A stretch of DNA of 8,119 nucleotides. Origin: Xanthobacteraceae bacterium. GTDB taxonomy: Bacteria > Pseudomonadota > Alphaproteobacteria > Rhizobiales > Xanthobacteraceae. Shown one piece after another: positions 1 to 6,786 of this stretch; within the stretch, counting starts at the first letter, position 1; each line of letters opens with the position of its first letter. Made by a program: the position numbers and the translations under genes. Below the pieces are notes generated by a model. That model did no database searches. It had not been told where the DNA came from and saw only the letters and a program-made list of their open reading frames with translations. The stretch is taken from contig JASHXZ010000774.1 in NCBI GenBank assembly GCA_030043285.1, forward strand, positions 1 through 8,119, written 5' to 3'.

Positions 1-507
1 CAGGATCGGCGTCTGAAACTCGAAAAACCCTTGCGCCTTCATGCGCCGGCGGATCGAATCGATGATCTCACCGCGCTTGATGATGTTCTGGTGCAGCCGC
101 TCGCGGCGCAGGTCGAGGAAACGATACTTGAGCCTGATGTCCTCGGGATATTCCTGATCGCCGAACACCGGCATCGGCAATTCGCCGGCCGGCCCCAACA
201 CCTCGATCCCGTGCACATAGACTTCGACCGCGCCGGTCGGCAGGTCGGGATTGTCGGTGCCTGCCGGCCGCGCCCGCACTTTGCCGTCGACCCGCACCAC
301 CCATTCGGCGCGCAAGGTCTCGGCGACCTTGAACGCGGCGCTGTCCGGATCGGCGACCACCTGGGTGATGCCGTAATGGTCGCGCAGGTCGATGAACAGC
401 ACGCCGCCGTGATCGCGGATGCGATGGCACCAGCCGGACAGCCGCGCCTCGATGCCGATATCGCCGGCGCGGAGTTCGCCGCATTTATGAGTGCGGTAGC
501 GATGCAT
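1..507 (-). CDS. aspS: Aspartate--tRNA ligase, N-terminal part (gene runs off left edge)
   Basis: This is the N-terminal 169 residues of a class II aminoacyl-tRNA synthetase that charges tRNA with aspartate in the cytoplasm. The reading frame is open from the ATG (505-507) to base 1, with no stop, so the gene is cut by the window edge. It starts [12 protein letters not shown] and contains the OB-fold anticodon-binding domain, with [11 protein letters not shown] at residues 25-35 and FIDLRD at 38-43. The linker to the catalytic core ([19 protein letters not shown]) and the start of class II motif 1, ending in FQTPIL, follow. A weak ribosome site (GGCGGA, 515-520) lies 7 bases before the start. 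His33 and Gly83 match the residues that mark the relaxed, tRNA-Asn-accepting form in Pseudomonas, so this enzyme may be non-discriminating (inference). It is transcribed away from the ThDP gene. Confidence 0.96.
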   Translation of the reverse strand, partial: MHRYRTHKCGELRAGDIGIEARLSGWCHRIRDHGGVLFIDLRDHYGITQVVADPDSAAFKVAETLRAEWVVRVDGKVRARPAGTDNPDLPTGAVEVYVHGIEVLGPAGELPMPVFGDQEYPEDIRLKYRFLDLRRERLHQNIIKRGEIIDSIRRRMKAQGFFEFQTPIL

Positions 508-664
508 GTTGTAATCCGCCAAATAGGCCAAAGGCCGCGCACAACCACCCGCTACGTGCCGATTTGTCAAGCTGGACCGCCTCGATCTGCAGGCAGGGCT
601 GCGTGACGCCTCGACAGAGCAGCGCCGATCTGCACATTTCGAGGCAACACGGAGATAAAAGCGA
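508..664. promoter_or_regulatory. Divergent intergenic region between aspS and the ThDP enzyme gene
   Basis: These 157 bases must hold the promoter for aspS (leftward) and probably one for the rightward gene set. On the minus strand there is a perfect -35-like CTTGACA (565-571), about 58 bases before the aspS start. The hexamer 17 bases downstream is a poor -10, so the promoter call is tentative. On the plus strand, a ribosome binding site GGAGA (651-655) lies 9 bases before the ATG at 665. I see no convincing operator or riboswitch. Confidence 0.35.
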
Positions 665-2398
665 ATGAGCAAGCGGCCGAAGGCCAAACTCCGATCGGCC
701 CGAGGAAAGCGGGGAACCGGCCGGGATTCCGGCTGGCGCGGGAACGGGCGGAGTCGCGGGACGGCAGCGGCGCAGACCATGACGTCCGCCGAGGCGGTGG
801 TCGCGACGCTGATCGGTCACGGGCTCGACACGATTTACGCGCTGCCCGGCGTCCAGAACGACCTGCTGTTCGAAGCGCTGTTCAAGTTCGCGGACCGGCT
901 GCGCACCGTACACACCAGGCACGAACAGGGCGCGGCCTACATGGCGCTCGGCGCGGCGCTGGCGACCGGCAAGCCGCAAGCTTGCGCCGTCGTGCCGGGG
1001 CCGGGCCTGTTCAACGCCGGGGCCGCGCTGCTCACCGCCTTTGCCACCAACGCCCCGGTGCTTGGCCTCATTGGACAGATCCCCGATGCCGATATCGGCC
1101 GCGATCTCGGCCAGCTGCACGAAATCCGCGACCAGGCCGGCATCGTCAAACGGCTCGTCGACCATGCCGAGCTGATCCGCAAGCCGGAGCAGGCGTCGGC
1201 AGCGACGGCGCGCGCCGTGCGCGCCATGCGCACCGGGCGTCCCGGTCCGGCCGTGCTCGAATGCGCCATGGACGTGTGGGGCAAATCCGGTCCGGTCAGC
1301 TTGGCGGAGCCGCTGCCGGCCCCGCAGGCCAAGATTGATCCGAGCGCGATCCGCCGCGCCGCTAAACTGCTCGGCGCCGCCAAACAGCCGCTGATCATCT
1401 GCGGCGGCGGCGCCCAGGATTCGTCCGAAGAGGTCACCGCGCTCTCCGCCATGCTGCAGGCGCCGGTACTCGCCTTCCGCCGCGGTCGCGGCGTGCTCGA
1501 CGGCCGCAATCCGTTGTCCGTCACACTGCCGCTCGGCCGCGACTTGTGGGACGAAGCCGACGTCGTGCTCGCCGTCGGCACGCGGCTCCTCATTCAGTTC
1601 CGCCAATGGGGGTTCGACCGCGATTTGAAGATTGTCCGCGTTGATGCCGACCCGAAAGAGCACGGCCGCCTGCACAAGCCCGCCGTGGCGCTGACCGGCG
1701 ACGCCAAGCCTATCCTGCAAAGCCTCCTGGACGAATTGCCGGCCCGCAATGCCAAGCGCGCATCACGAAAGGACGAACTGCAGGAGCGCCAGGCCGTGTG
1801 GCGCAAGCGCTTCGAGAAGATCGCGCCGCAGATCGCTTACCTTGAGGCGATCCGCGCCGAGCTGCCGGAGGACGGCATTTTCGTCGAAGACATCACGCAG
1901 ATGGTTTTTGCCGCGCGCGTCGTCTATCCGGTCTACAAGCCGCGCACCTATCTGTCGCCAGGCTTTCAAGACCCGCTCGGATTGGGCTTTGCCACGGCGC
2001 TTGGCGCGCAGGACGCGCGTCGCGACGTGCCGGTCGTTGCGATCTGCGGCGACGGCGGCTTCATGTTCACGGCCACCGAGATGGCGACCGCCATGCAGCA
2101 TCGTATTCCTCTGGTGACGGTCGTGTTCAACGACGGCGCTTTCGGCAATGTTCGGCGCATCCAGCGCGAGCGCTTCGGCAACCGGCTGATCGCCAGCGAT
2201 CTCGTCAATCCTGATTTCGTCGCCTTCGCCAAGAGCTTCGGCGCCGACGCGGTGCGGGCGAGGAGCCCGGAGCAATTGCGCGAAGCGCTGCGGCGTGCTT
2301 TTGCTCATCGCGACGGTCCGACCCTGATCGAAGTGCCGGTCGGCGACCTGCCAAGCCCGTGGGAGTTCATTGCCATGAAGCCCACGCGCGGGGCTTGA
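665..2398 (+). CDS. Thiamine diphosphate-dependent enzyme, acetolactate synthase/benzoylformate decarboxylase superfamily
   Basis: This 577-residue protein is a ThDP enzyme acting on a 2-oxo acid or a related C-C bond; the substrate cannot be read from sequence. The N-terminal Pyr domain covers about residues 39-205, with the cofactor-activating glutamate at E87 in [13 protein letters not shown] central domain (about 225-360) contains [10 protein letters not shown] and VLAVGTRLL. The C-terminal PP domain has the Mg/ThDP motif starting at G462-D463-G464 and ending at N489-D490, where most relatives have NN. The length is normal for the family. The ATG at 665 has a good ribosome site (GGAGA, 651-655). 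It adds a basic Arg/Gly/Ser-rich leader of about 38 residues; an ATG at 779 would begin the conserved fold directly but lacks such a site. True acetolactate synthase is unlikely, since no small subunit (ilvH) is adjacent. rnd follows 62 bp later. Confidence 0.9.
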   Translation: MSKRPKAKLRSARGKRGTGRDSGWRGNGRSRGTAAAQTMTSAEAVVATLIGHGLDTIYALPGVQNDLLFEALFKFADRLRTVHTRHEQGAAYMALGAALATGKPQACAVVPGPGLFNAGAALLTAFATNAPVLGLIGQIPDADIGRDLGQLHEIRDQAGIVKRLVDHAELIRKPEQASAATARAVRAMRTGRPGPAVLECAMDVWGKSGPVSLAEPLPAPQAKIDPSAIRRAAKLLGAAKQPLIICGGGAQDSSEEVTALSAMLQAPVLAFRRGRGVLDGRNPLSVTLPLGRDLWDEADVVLAVGTRLLIQFRQWGFDRDLKIVRVDADPKEHGRLHKPAVALTGDAKPILQSLLDELPARNAKRASRKDELQERQAVWRKRFEKIAPQIAYLEAIRAELPEDGIFVEDITQMVFAARVVYPVYKPRTYLSPGFQDPLGLGFATALGAQDARRDVPVVAICGDGGFMFTATEMATAMQHRIPLVTVVFNDGAFGNVRRIQRERFGNRLIASDLVNPDFVAFAKSFGADAVRARSPEQLREALRRAFAHRDGPTLIEVPVGDLPSPWEFIAMKPTRGA

Positions 2399-2418
2399 TC
2401 AAAGAACAGAGTTCATCC

Positions 2419-2441
2419 AGCGGGCGACAACAAAGCCCGTT
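2419..2441 (+). other. Small hairpin between the ThDP gene and rnd
   Basis: CGGGC (2421-2425) pairs with GCCCG (2435-2439) around a 9-base loop. It can be extended by one G-U and one A-U pair. Only three T residues follow, so it is a poor intrinsic terminator. It may be a weak attenuator or mRNA-stability element in front of rnd, or chance in GC-rich DNA. Confidence 0.2.
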
Positions 2442-2460
2442 TGCGCTATCAAATCACCAA

Positions 2461-3609
2461 ATGCAGCCTATTACGACCACCTCAGAACTCGCCGCGGCCT
2501 GCAGCCGCATGGCCGGCAACCGCTTCGTCACCGTCGACACCGAGTTCTTGCGCGAAAGCACCTATTACCCGCTGTTGTGCGTGGCGCAGATGGCCTCGCC
2601 CGACGAAGCGGTGGTGATCGACGCGTTGGCGCCAGGCATCGATCTTTCGCCGTTCTACGCGCTGATGGCGGACGAGAAGATCATGAAGGTGTTTCATGCG
2701 GCGCGCCAGGACATCGAAATCGTCTGGCACGCCGCCGAACTTATTCCGCATCCGATCTTCGACACCCAAGTCGCCGCCATGGTGCTCGGCTACGGCGATT
2801 CGATCTCCTACGACCAGCTGGTGCAGCGCATCACCGGCGACACGCTCGACAAATCGCACCGCTTCACGGACTGGACGCGGCGGCCGCTGACCGAGGCGCA
2901 ACTCGCCTACGCGGCGTCCGACGTGACCCATCTGCGCCAAGTCTATGTGGCGCTGGTCGAGGATCTCAAGCGCCGCGGCCGCGTCGACTGGGTCGCCGAG
3001 GAAATGAACGTGCTGACCTCGCCCGACACCTATCGGATGGAGCCTGACAACGCCTGGCGGCGGCTGAAGACCCGGGTGCGTAAGCCCAAAGAACTCGCCG
3101 TGCTTATCGAGGTCGCCGCCTGGCGCGAGCGCGAGGCGCAGGAGCGCGACGTGCCCCGCGCGCGCGTGCTCAAGGATGAAGCGATCGGCGACATCGCCGT
3201 GCAGGCGCCGACCACGCTGGAGAAGCTGCGGCAGCTGCGCTCGCTGCCGAAAGGATTCGAGCGCTCGCGCTGGGGCGAAGCGATTGTCGACGCGGTCGCG
3301 CGCGGGCTCGAGCGCGATCCGAAGACGCTGCCGCTGCAATCGCGCACGCAGCCGGCGGCAAACGGCGCCGCCGCGGTCGAGCTCCTCAAAGTGCTGCTGC
3401 GCATGATTTCCGAGCAGCACCACGTCGCCGCCAAGGTGATCGCCACGGTCGACGATCTCGAGCGCATCGCCGCCAGCGACAGAGCCGATGTGCCGGCCCT
3501 AAAAGGCTGGCGTCGCGAACTGTTTGGCGAAAGGGCGCTGGCGCTCAAGCACGGCAGACTCGCGCTCGCTATCGATCACGGCAAGGTCGCGCTGGTGGAG
3601 CACCGCTGA
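2461..3609 (+). CDS. rnd: Ribonuclease D
   Basis: This is a 382-residue 3'-5' exoribonuclease of the DEDDy family, which trims the 3' ends of tRNA precursors and other small RNAs in the cytoplasm. All catalytic residues are visible: D26 and E28 in [10 protein letters not shown] (Exo I), D84 in [12 protein letters not shown] (Exo II), and Y150 with D154 in YAASDVTHL (Exo III). An HRDC RNA-binding domain follows from about W199 to residue 285, including the [14 protein letters not shown] segment. A second helical region lies in the remaining C-terminus, as in bacterial RNase D. The start at 2461 ([14 protein letters not shown]) matches the usual family N-terminus and length. The frame is open upstream to 2359, but that would overlap the preceding gene. 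No strong ribosome site precedes the start, so translation may partly depend on the upstream gene. Confidence 0.95.
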   Translation: MQPITTTSELAAACSRMAGNRFVTVDTEFLRESTYYPLLCVAQMASPDEAVVIDALAPGIDLSPFYALMADEKIMKVFHAARQDIEIVWHAAELIPHPIFDTQVAAMVLGYGDSISYDQLVQRITGDTLDKSHRFTDWTRRPLTEAQLAYAASDVTHLRQVYVALVEDLKRRGRVDWVAEEMNVLTSPDTYRMEPDNAWRRLKTRVRKPKELAVLIEVAAWREREAQERDVPRARVLKDEAIGDIAVQAPTTLEKLRQLRSLPKGFERSRWGEAIVDAVARGLERDPKTLPLQSRTQPAANGAAAVELLKVLLRMISEQHHVAAKVIATVDDLERIAASDRADVPALKGWRRELFGERALALKHGRLALAIDHGKVALVEHR

Positions 3610-3656
3610 CCCGTCGGCGCAAAACTGGCACGGGATACCAATTCCGAGAGGCTGAG

Positions 3657-4472
3657 ATGCGGGTAACGTCCGTGGGCCATGCCGTTCTGTTTGTCGCGAC
3701 TGTCGTGTCAGCGACGGGGTGCTACGGCCAGAGCCCACAGGCCGGCGACCCGGACGAGGAGCACATCGAGGATCTCGTTACGGCGAGCCATATCCTGGCC
3801 AACGAAGGTATCCTCGATAGCTTCGGCCACGTCAGCGCGCGCTCGGTCAAAAGTCCGGATCATTTTTTCATGCCGCGCGCCATGCCGCCGGCTCTGGTGT
3901 CGCGCGCCGACATCGTCGAGATCGGGCCCGATTGCAAGCCGGTCGCGCCCGACGCACCGCGACTGAATGGCGAGCGCTATATCCACTGCCAGATTTACAA
4001 GGCCCGCAGTGACGTGCAGTCAGTGATCCATACCCACGATCTCGCCGTCATTCCGCTCGGCCTTGCCGGGATCGCGCTACGCCCGGTGGTGGCACAGGCC
4101 GGCTTTCTACCGCCACAGACGCCGCTGTTCGAGATACGCGAAGCCTATGCGTCGGAGCAGAGCCCGGAAAAGAAACGCGGCATGCTGGTGCTCAATGCCC
4201 ATCTCGGTGATGCGCTGGCCGTGAAGCTCGGCCGCAATCCCGTCATCCTGATGCGCGGCCACGGCGATACGGTGGTCGGCAGGTCCGTCCGCGAAGCCAC
4301 GGTTCGCACCATCTACACCCACATCGATGCGCTGGCGCAAAGCGGAGCGTTGGCTCTTAGTCGGAATATCACCGCCATGGATGACGCCGAGCTCGAGTTC
4401 AACGCGACCGAAAATTTCGATGCCGACCGGCCGTGGCAAAACTACAAGCAAAGACTGCCGGCCGGGCGCTGA
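3657..4472 (+). CDS. Class II aldolase/adducin-fold protein with export signal (putative lipoprotein)
   Basis: This 271-residue protein is related to L-fuculose-phosphate aldolase, an enzyme fold that uses a divalent metal (usually zinc) for aldol cleavage, decarboxylation or epimerisation. The likely metal ligands are all present: E106 in LNGERYIH, H125 and H127 in the HTH of SVIHTHDL, and H202 in RGHGDTVVG. The fold starts near residue 34 (EEHIEDLVTASHILANEG). Before it lies a hydrophobic segment ending in SATGC, which resembles a lipobox with Cys22 as the modified residue, although Ala at -3 is less usual than Leu or Val. The start has a good ribosome site (GAGAGG, 3645-3650). Export would be unusual, because characterised relatives are cytoplasmic. 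The gene sits 47 bp after rnd and 44 bp before a solute-receptor gene, which suggests cotranscription. The substrate is unknown. Confidence 0.88.
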   Translation: MRVTSVGHAVLFVATVVSATGCYGQSPQAGDPDEEHIEDLVTASHILANEGILDSFGHVSARSVKSPDHFFMPRAMPPALVSRADIVEIGPDCKPVAPDAPRLNGERYIHCQIYKARSDVQSVIHTHDLAVIPLGLAGIALRPVVAQAGFLPPQTPLFEIREAYASEQSPEKKRGMLVLNAHLGDALAVKLGRNPVILMRGHGDTVVGRSVREATVRTIYTHIDALAQSGALALSRNITAMDDAELEFNATENFDADRPWQNYKQRLPAGR

Positions 4473-4516
4473 GCGCGCGGGCGCCGAAAACCAAGCAAAA
4501 AACGACGAGGAGGATC

Positions 4517-5488
4517 ATGCGTTCCTTTGCTGTCGCACTTGCCGCACTGCTGTTGGCCGGATCGGCACCGTCGCACGCCGCATATCCCGAGCGCACGATC
4601 CAGATCATCGTGCCCTACACGCCCGGCGGCACCGTCGACATTTTGGCGCGCAAGCTCGGCGAGCGGATGAGCAAAGCGTGGGGACAGCCGGTCGTGATCG
4701 TCAATCGTCCGGGCGCTGGCGGCAGCGTCGGCGCCGACGCAGTCGCCAAGTCGCCGCCCGACGGCTACACCTTCCTCATCTCCACCAATTCGCCACTGAC
4801 GACCAACCTGGCGCTCTACCCGTCGCTCGGCTACGACCCGTTGCGCGATTTCGAGCCGATCATTCTCGCCGGCGAAAACCCGCTGGTCTTGGCCGCCAAC
4901 CCGAAACTGCCGGTCAAGTCCGTCAAGGAGCTGATCGCGCTCGCCAAGGCGGAGCCGGGTCAGCTCAATGCCGGCACCTCGGGCAACGGCTCGACCGGGC
5001 ATTTGTCGCTCGCCACTTTCAACAAACAGGCCGGCGTATCGATCACGCACGTGCCCTATCGCGGCGGCGTGCCGAGCGTCACGGCGGCGATGGCCGGAGA
5101 GGTACAGCTTGTGTTCAGCGACATCGTGCCAGCTATCCCGCAAATCCGCGACAACCGCCTGCGCGCGCTCGGCCAGACCGGACTGCACCGCGCTCGCATC
5201 GCACCCGATATCCCGACGCTCGACGAGTCCGGCCTCCCGGGCTTCAATATCACCGCGTGGATCGGCGCCGTGGCGCCGAAAGGCACCCCCGCAGATATCG
5301 TGCAAAAGCTCAATGGCGAGATCGAACGCGCGCTCAAGGATCCGCAATTCGCCGCGCAAATCTCGGCCATCGGCATCGATCCGCTCGGCAGCACGCCGGA
5401 CGAATTCGCAGCCTTTCTGCGCAACGAAGTTCCGCGCTGGAAACAAATCGTGCAGGACGCCGGCGTCAAGATCGAGGGCAATCCCTGA
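4517..5488 (+). CDS. Tripartite tricarboxylate transporter (TTT) substrate-binding protein, Bug family
   Basis: This 323-residue periplasmic receptor captures a small organic acid for a TctABC-type transporter. The start at 4517 follows a strong ribosome site (GAGGAGGA, 4507-4514) and gives a clean Sec signal peptide: MRS, a hydrophobic core, then cleavage probably after SHA (residue 21). The in-frame ATG at 4433 would overlap the aldolase and bury the signal peptide, so it is rejected. Bug-family hallmarks are visible: IIVPYTPGGTVDILAR near the mature N-terminus, VVIVNRPGAGGSVGADAVAK, PDGYTFL, AGTSGNGSTGHLS, HVPYRGGVPSVTAAMAGEVQ and the late DEFAAFLRNEVPRWK helix. The ligand cannot be predicted: this family is large and its members bind many carboxylates. 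No membrane subunits (TctA, TctB) are nearby, so it is either an orphan receptor or shares a transporter encoded elsewhere. It follows the aldolase by 44 bp. Confidence 0.93.
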   Translation: MRSFAVALAALLLAGSAPSHAAYPERTIQIIVPYTPGGTVDILARKLGERMSKAWGQPVVIVNRPGAGGSVGADAVAKSPPDGYTFLISTNSPLTTNLALYPSLGYDPLRDFEPIILAGENPLVLAANPKLPVKSVKELIALAKAEPGQLNAGTSGNGSTGHLSLATFNKQAGVSITHVPYRGGVPSVTAAMAGEVQLVFSDIVPAIPQIRDNRLRALGQTGLHRARIAPDIPTLDESGLPGFNITAWIGAVAPKGTPADIVQKLNGEIERALKDPQFAAQISAIGIDPLGSTPDEFAAFLRNEVPRWKQIVQDAGVKIEGNP

Positions 5489-5536
5489 CCGGAAGCTTCT
5501 TTGTTTGCTCGGTGCCGTCAGGTCAGCGGATCCACC

Positions 5537-6742
5537 TCACGCCGCATATGCACTCGGAACAGCCGGCTCCTTGTTCCACTCGGCCACGGGATCGTAGCCC
5601 CAGACCCATTCCGAATTGCCGTGCACGCTGCCGGTGCCGGCCGCGATCGCCTGCTTCTGCGCCGCCGCATCGCGCAAGTGCTTGAAGCGCGCGTTGGCGA
5701 GCGAGAGCCGCTGCACGCCGTGCACGCGCGGGATGCGGATGCGGCGGAAATTCGCAAAAGCCTCGGCCGGATCGCTGCAGGCGTCCAGCCAGCGCGCCAG
5801 AATGTAGGCGTCCTCGAAGGCCTGGCAGGCGCCCTGCCCGGCATTGGGCAGCATGGCGTGGGCGGCGTCGCCGATGAGTTCGATCCGGCCGCGGCCCCAG
5901 TTCTGTGTAAGCGGCCGCGTGAACAGGCCCCATTTCGAACATTCGGTGACGAGGCTGAGCAGCTTGGCAAGCCGCGGCTCCGGGTTCGGGAAACTCGCCC
6001 GCATCTCTTCCGGATCGCCGCGCGTGGACCACCCCTCCTCGACCCATTTGTCGGTGTCCTGCTGGGTGACGACATTGATGAGTTTGCCGGCGCGGATCTG
6101 ATAAGCGAGGAAATGGCAGCCCGGCCCGACCCACTGGGTGTGGCCCTTCGGTTCGAGCACTTCGGGCGGTACGTCTGCCGTATTGAGCAACGCTCGCCAC
6201 ACCATTTGCCCCGTGTAGGCCGGGTGGTCGTCGCCGTAGAGCGCATGACGCAGCACCGAACGCACGCCGTCGGCACCGATCACGTACTCGGCCTCGACAC
6301 GGACACCATTGCCGAAAGCAAGGCCGATCCGCTCGCTGCCCTCCTCTACGGCGGTGAGCCGGTGTCCCAGATGGATGGCACCGCGATCAAGCCCGCTTGC
6401 CAGCGTATCCAACAGGTCGGCGCGGTGGAATGAGTAATACGGGGCGCCGTAGCGCGCCGCCATCTTAAAGCGATCGTTGAATTCGAGAAATTCACCGGTC
6501 TGCATGTTGCGCGTGTAAATTCCCGGCGAGCGGTGCCCGACGGCGGCGATCTTGTCGGCAAGACCGATCGCCCCCAGCGCCTTGGCGGCCTGCGGGCTGC
6601 AATTGACGGCGGCGCCGATCTCGCCCAGCGCCGGCGCGGTCTCGAAAATTTCGGCGGAGATGCCGAAGGCTTTGAGCGCATTCGCCGTCGCGAGCCCGGC
6701 AAGCCCGCCGCCGACGATGGCGATCCTGACGCTTGGCGGCAT
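5537..6742 (-). CDS. FAD-dependent monooxygenase, group A (salicylate/3-hydroxybenzoate hydroxylase-like)
   Basis: This 401-residue flavoprotein hydroxylase uses NAD(P)H and oxygen, typically to add a hydroxyl group to an aromatic acid in the cytoplasm. The three family motifs are in place: the FAD dinucleotide fold IAIVGGGLAG (G11, G13, G16), the DG motif VIGADGVRS (D158-G159) that contacts FAD and NAD(P)H, and the GD motif LIGDAAHAMLPNAGQG (D292, P299). The length fits single-subunit group A enzymes. The start at 6742 has a strong ribosome site (GGGAGGG, 6746-6752). The end is 48 bp from the converging receptor gene, with no clear terminator between them. It lies 44 bp downstream of the thioredoxin-reductase-like gene on the same strand, so the two are probably cotranscribed. 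The exact substrate is unknown; salicylate, 3-hydroxybenzoate or 6-hydroxynicotinate-type compounds are all possible. Confidence 0.92.
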   Translation of the reverse strand: MPPSVRIAIVGGGLAGLATANALKAFGISAEIFETAPALGEIGAAVNCSPQAAKALGAIGLADKIAAVGHRSPGIYTRNMQTGEFLEFNDRFKMAARYGAPYYSFHRADLLDTLASGLDRGAIHLGHRLTAVEEGSERIGLAFGNGVRVEAEYVIGADGVRSVLRHALYGDDHPAYTGQMVWRALLNTADVPPEVLEPKGHTQWVGPGCHFLAYQIRAGKLINVVTQQDTDKWVEEGWSTRGDPEEMRASFPNPEPRLAKLLSLVTECSKWGLFTRPLTQNWGRGRIELIGDAAHAMLPNAGQGACQAFEDAYILARWLDACSDPAEAFANFRRIRIPRVHGVQRLSLANARFKHLRDAAAQKQAIAAGTGSVHGNSEWVWGYDPVAEWNKEPAVPSAYAA

Positions 6743-6753
6743 TCACCCTCCCG

Positions 6754-6772
6754 ACCGCAAGCTGTATGCGGT
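6754..6772 (-). other. Hairpin between the two minus-strand flavoprotein genes
   Basis: ACCGCA (6754-6759) is perfectly complementary to TGCGGT (6767-6772) around a 7-base loop. It lies directly upstream of the ribosome site of the monooxygenase gene (6746-6752). No T-run follows, so it is not a standard terminator. It could modulate translation or mRNA stability within the two-gene transcript, or be chance. Confidence 0.22.
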
Positions 6773-6786
6773 TTCAGGCAGCTTCT

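Noticed and set aside
485..1720. Long open frame on the minus strand opposite the ThDP gene (411 codons)
   Set aside because: It lies antisense to a gene with clear ThDP motifs, has a low-complexity Arg/Ala/Gly-rich composition, and shows no recognisable domain. Long antisense frames are expected in GC-rich coding DNA.
3610..3634. CCCGT/ACGGG inverted repeat just after rnd
   Set aside because: It has only five base pairs around a 15-base loop and no T-run. It is expected by chance in this base composition.
4433..4516. Upstream in-frame start for the TTT receptor
   Set aside because: It would overlap the aldolase end by 40 bases and place 28 residues before the signal peptide. The ATG at 4517 has a strong ribosome site.
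4442..5446. Antisense frame opposite the TTT receptor (334 codons)
   Set aside because: The receptor frame carries a signal peptide, a strong ribosome site and Bug motifs. The antisense frame has none of these.
5489..5536. Possible bidirectional terminator in the convergent spacer
   Set aside because: Only interrupted short pairings (CCG..AGC with GCT-CGG, 5489-5512) are present, with no stable stem followed by a T-run.
4327..5685. 452-codon plus-strand frame overlapping the aldolase, the receptor and the monooxygenase end
   Set aside because: It reads through three recognised genes in another frame and is rich in Arg/Ala/Pro without a domain. It is a frame shadow.
5501..6433. 310-codon plus-strand frame opposite the monooxygenase
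   Set aside because: The minus strand here encodes all three flavin monooxygenase motifs. The plus frame has no recognisable domain or ribosome site.
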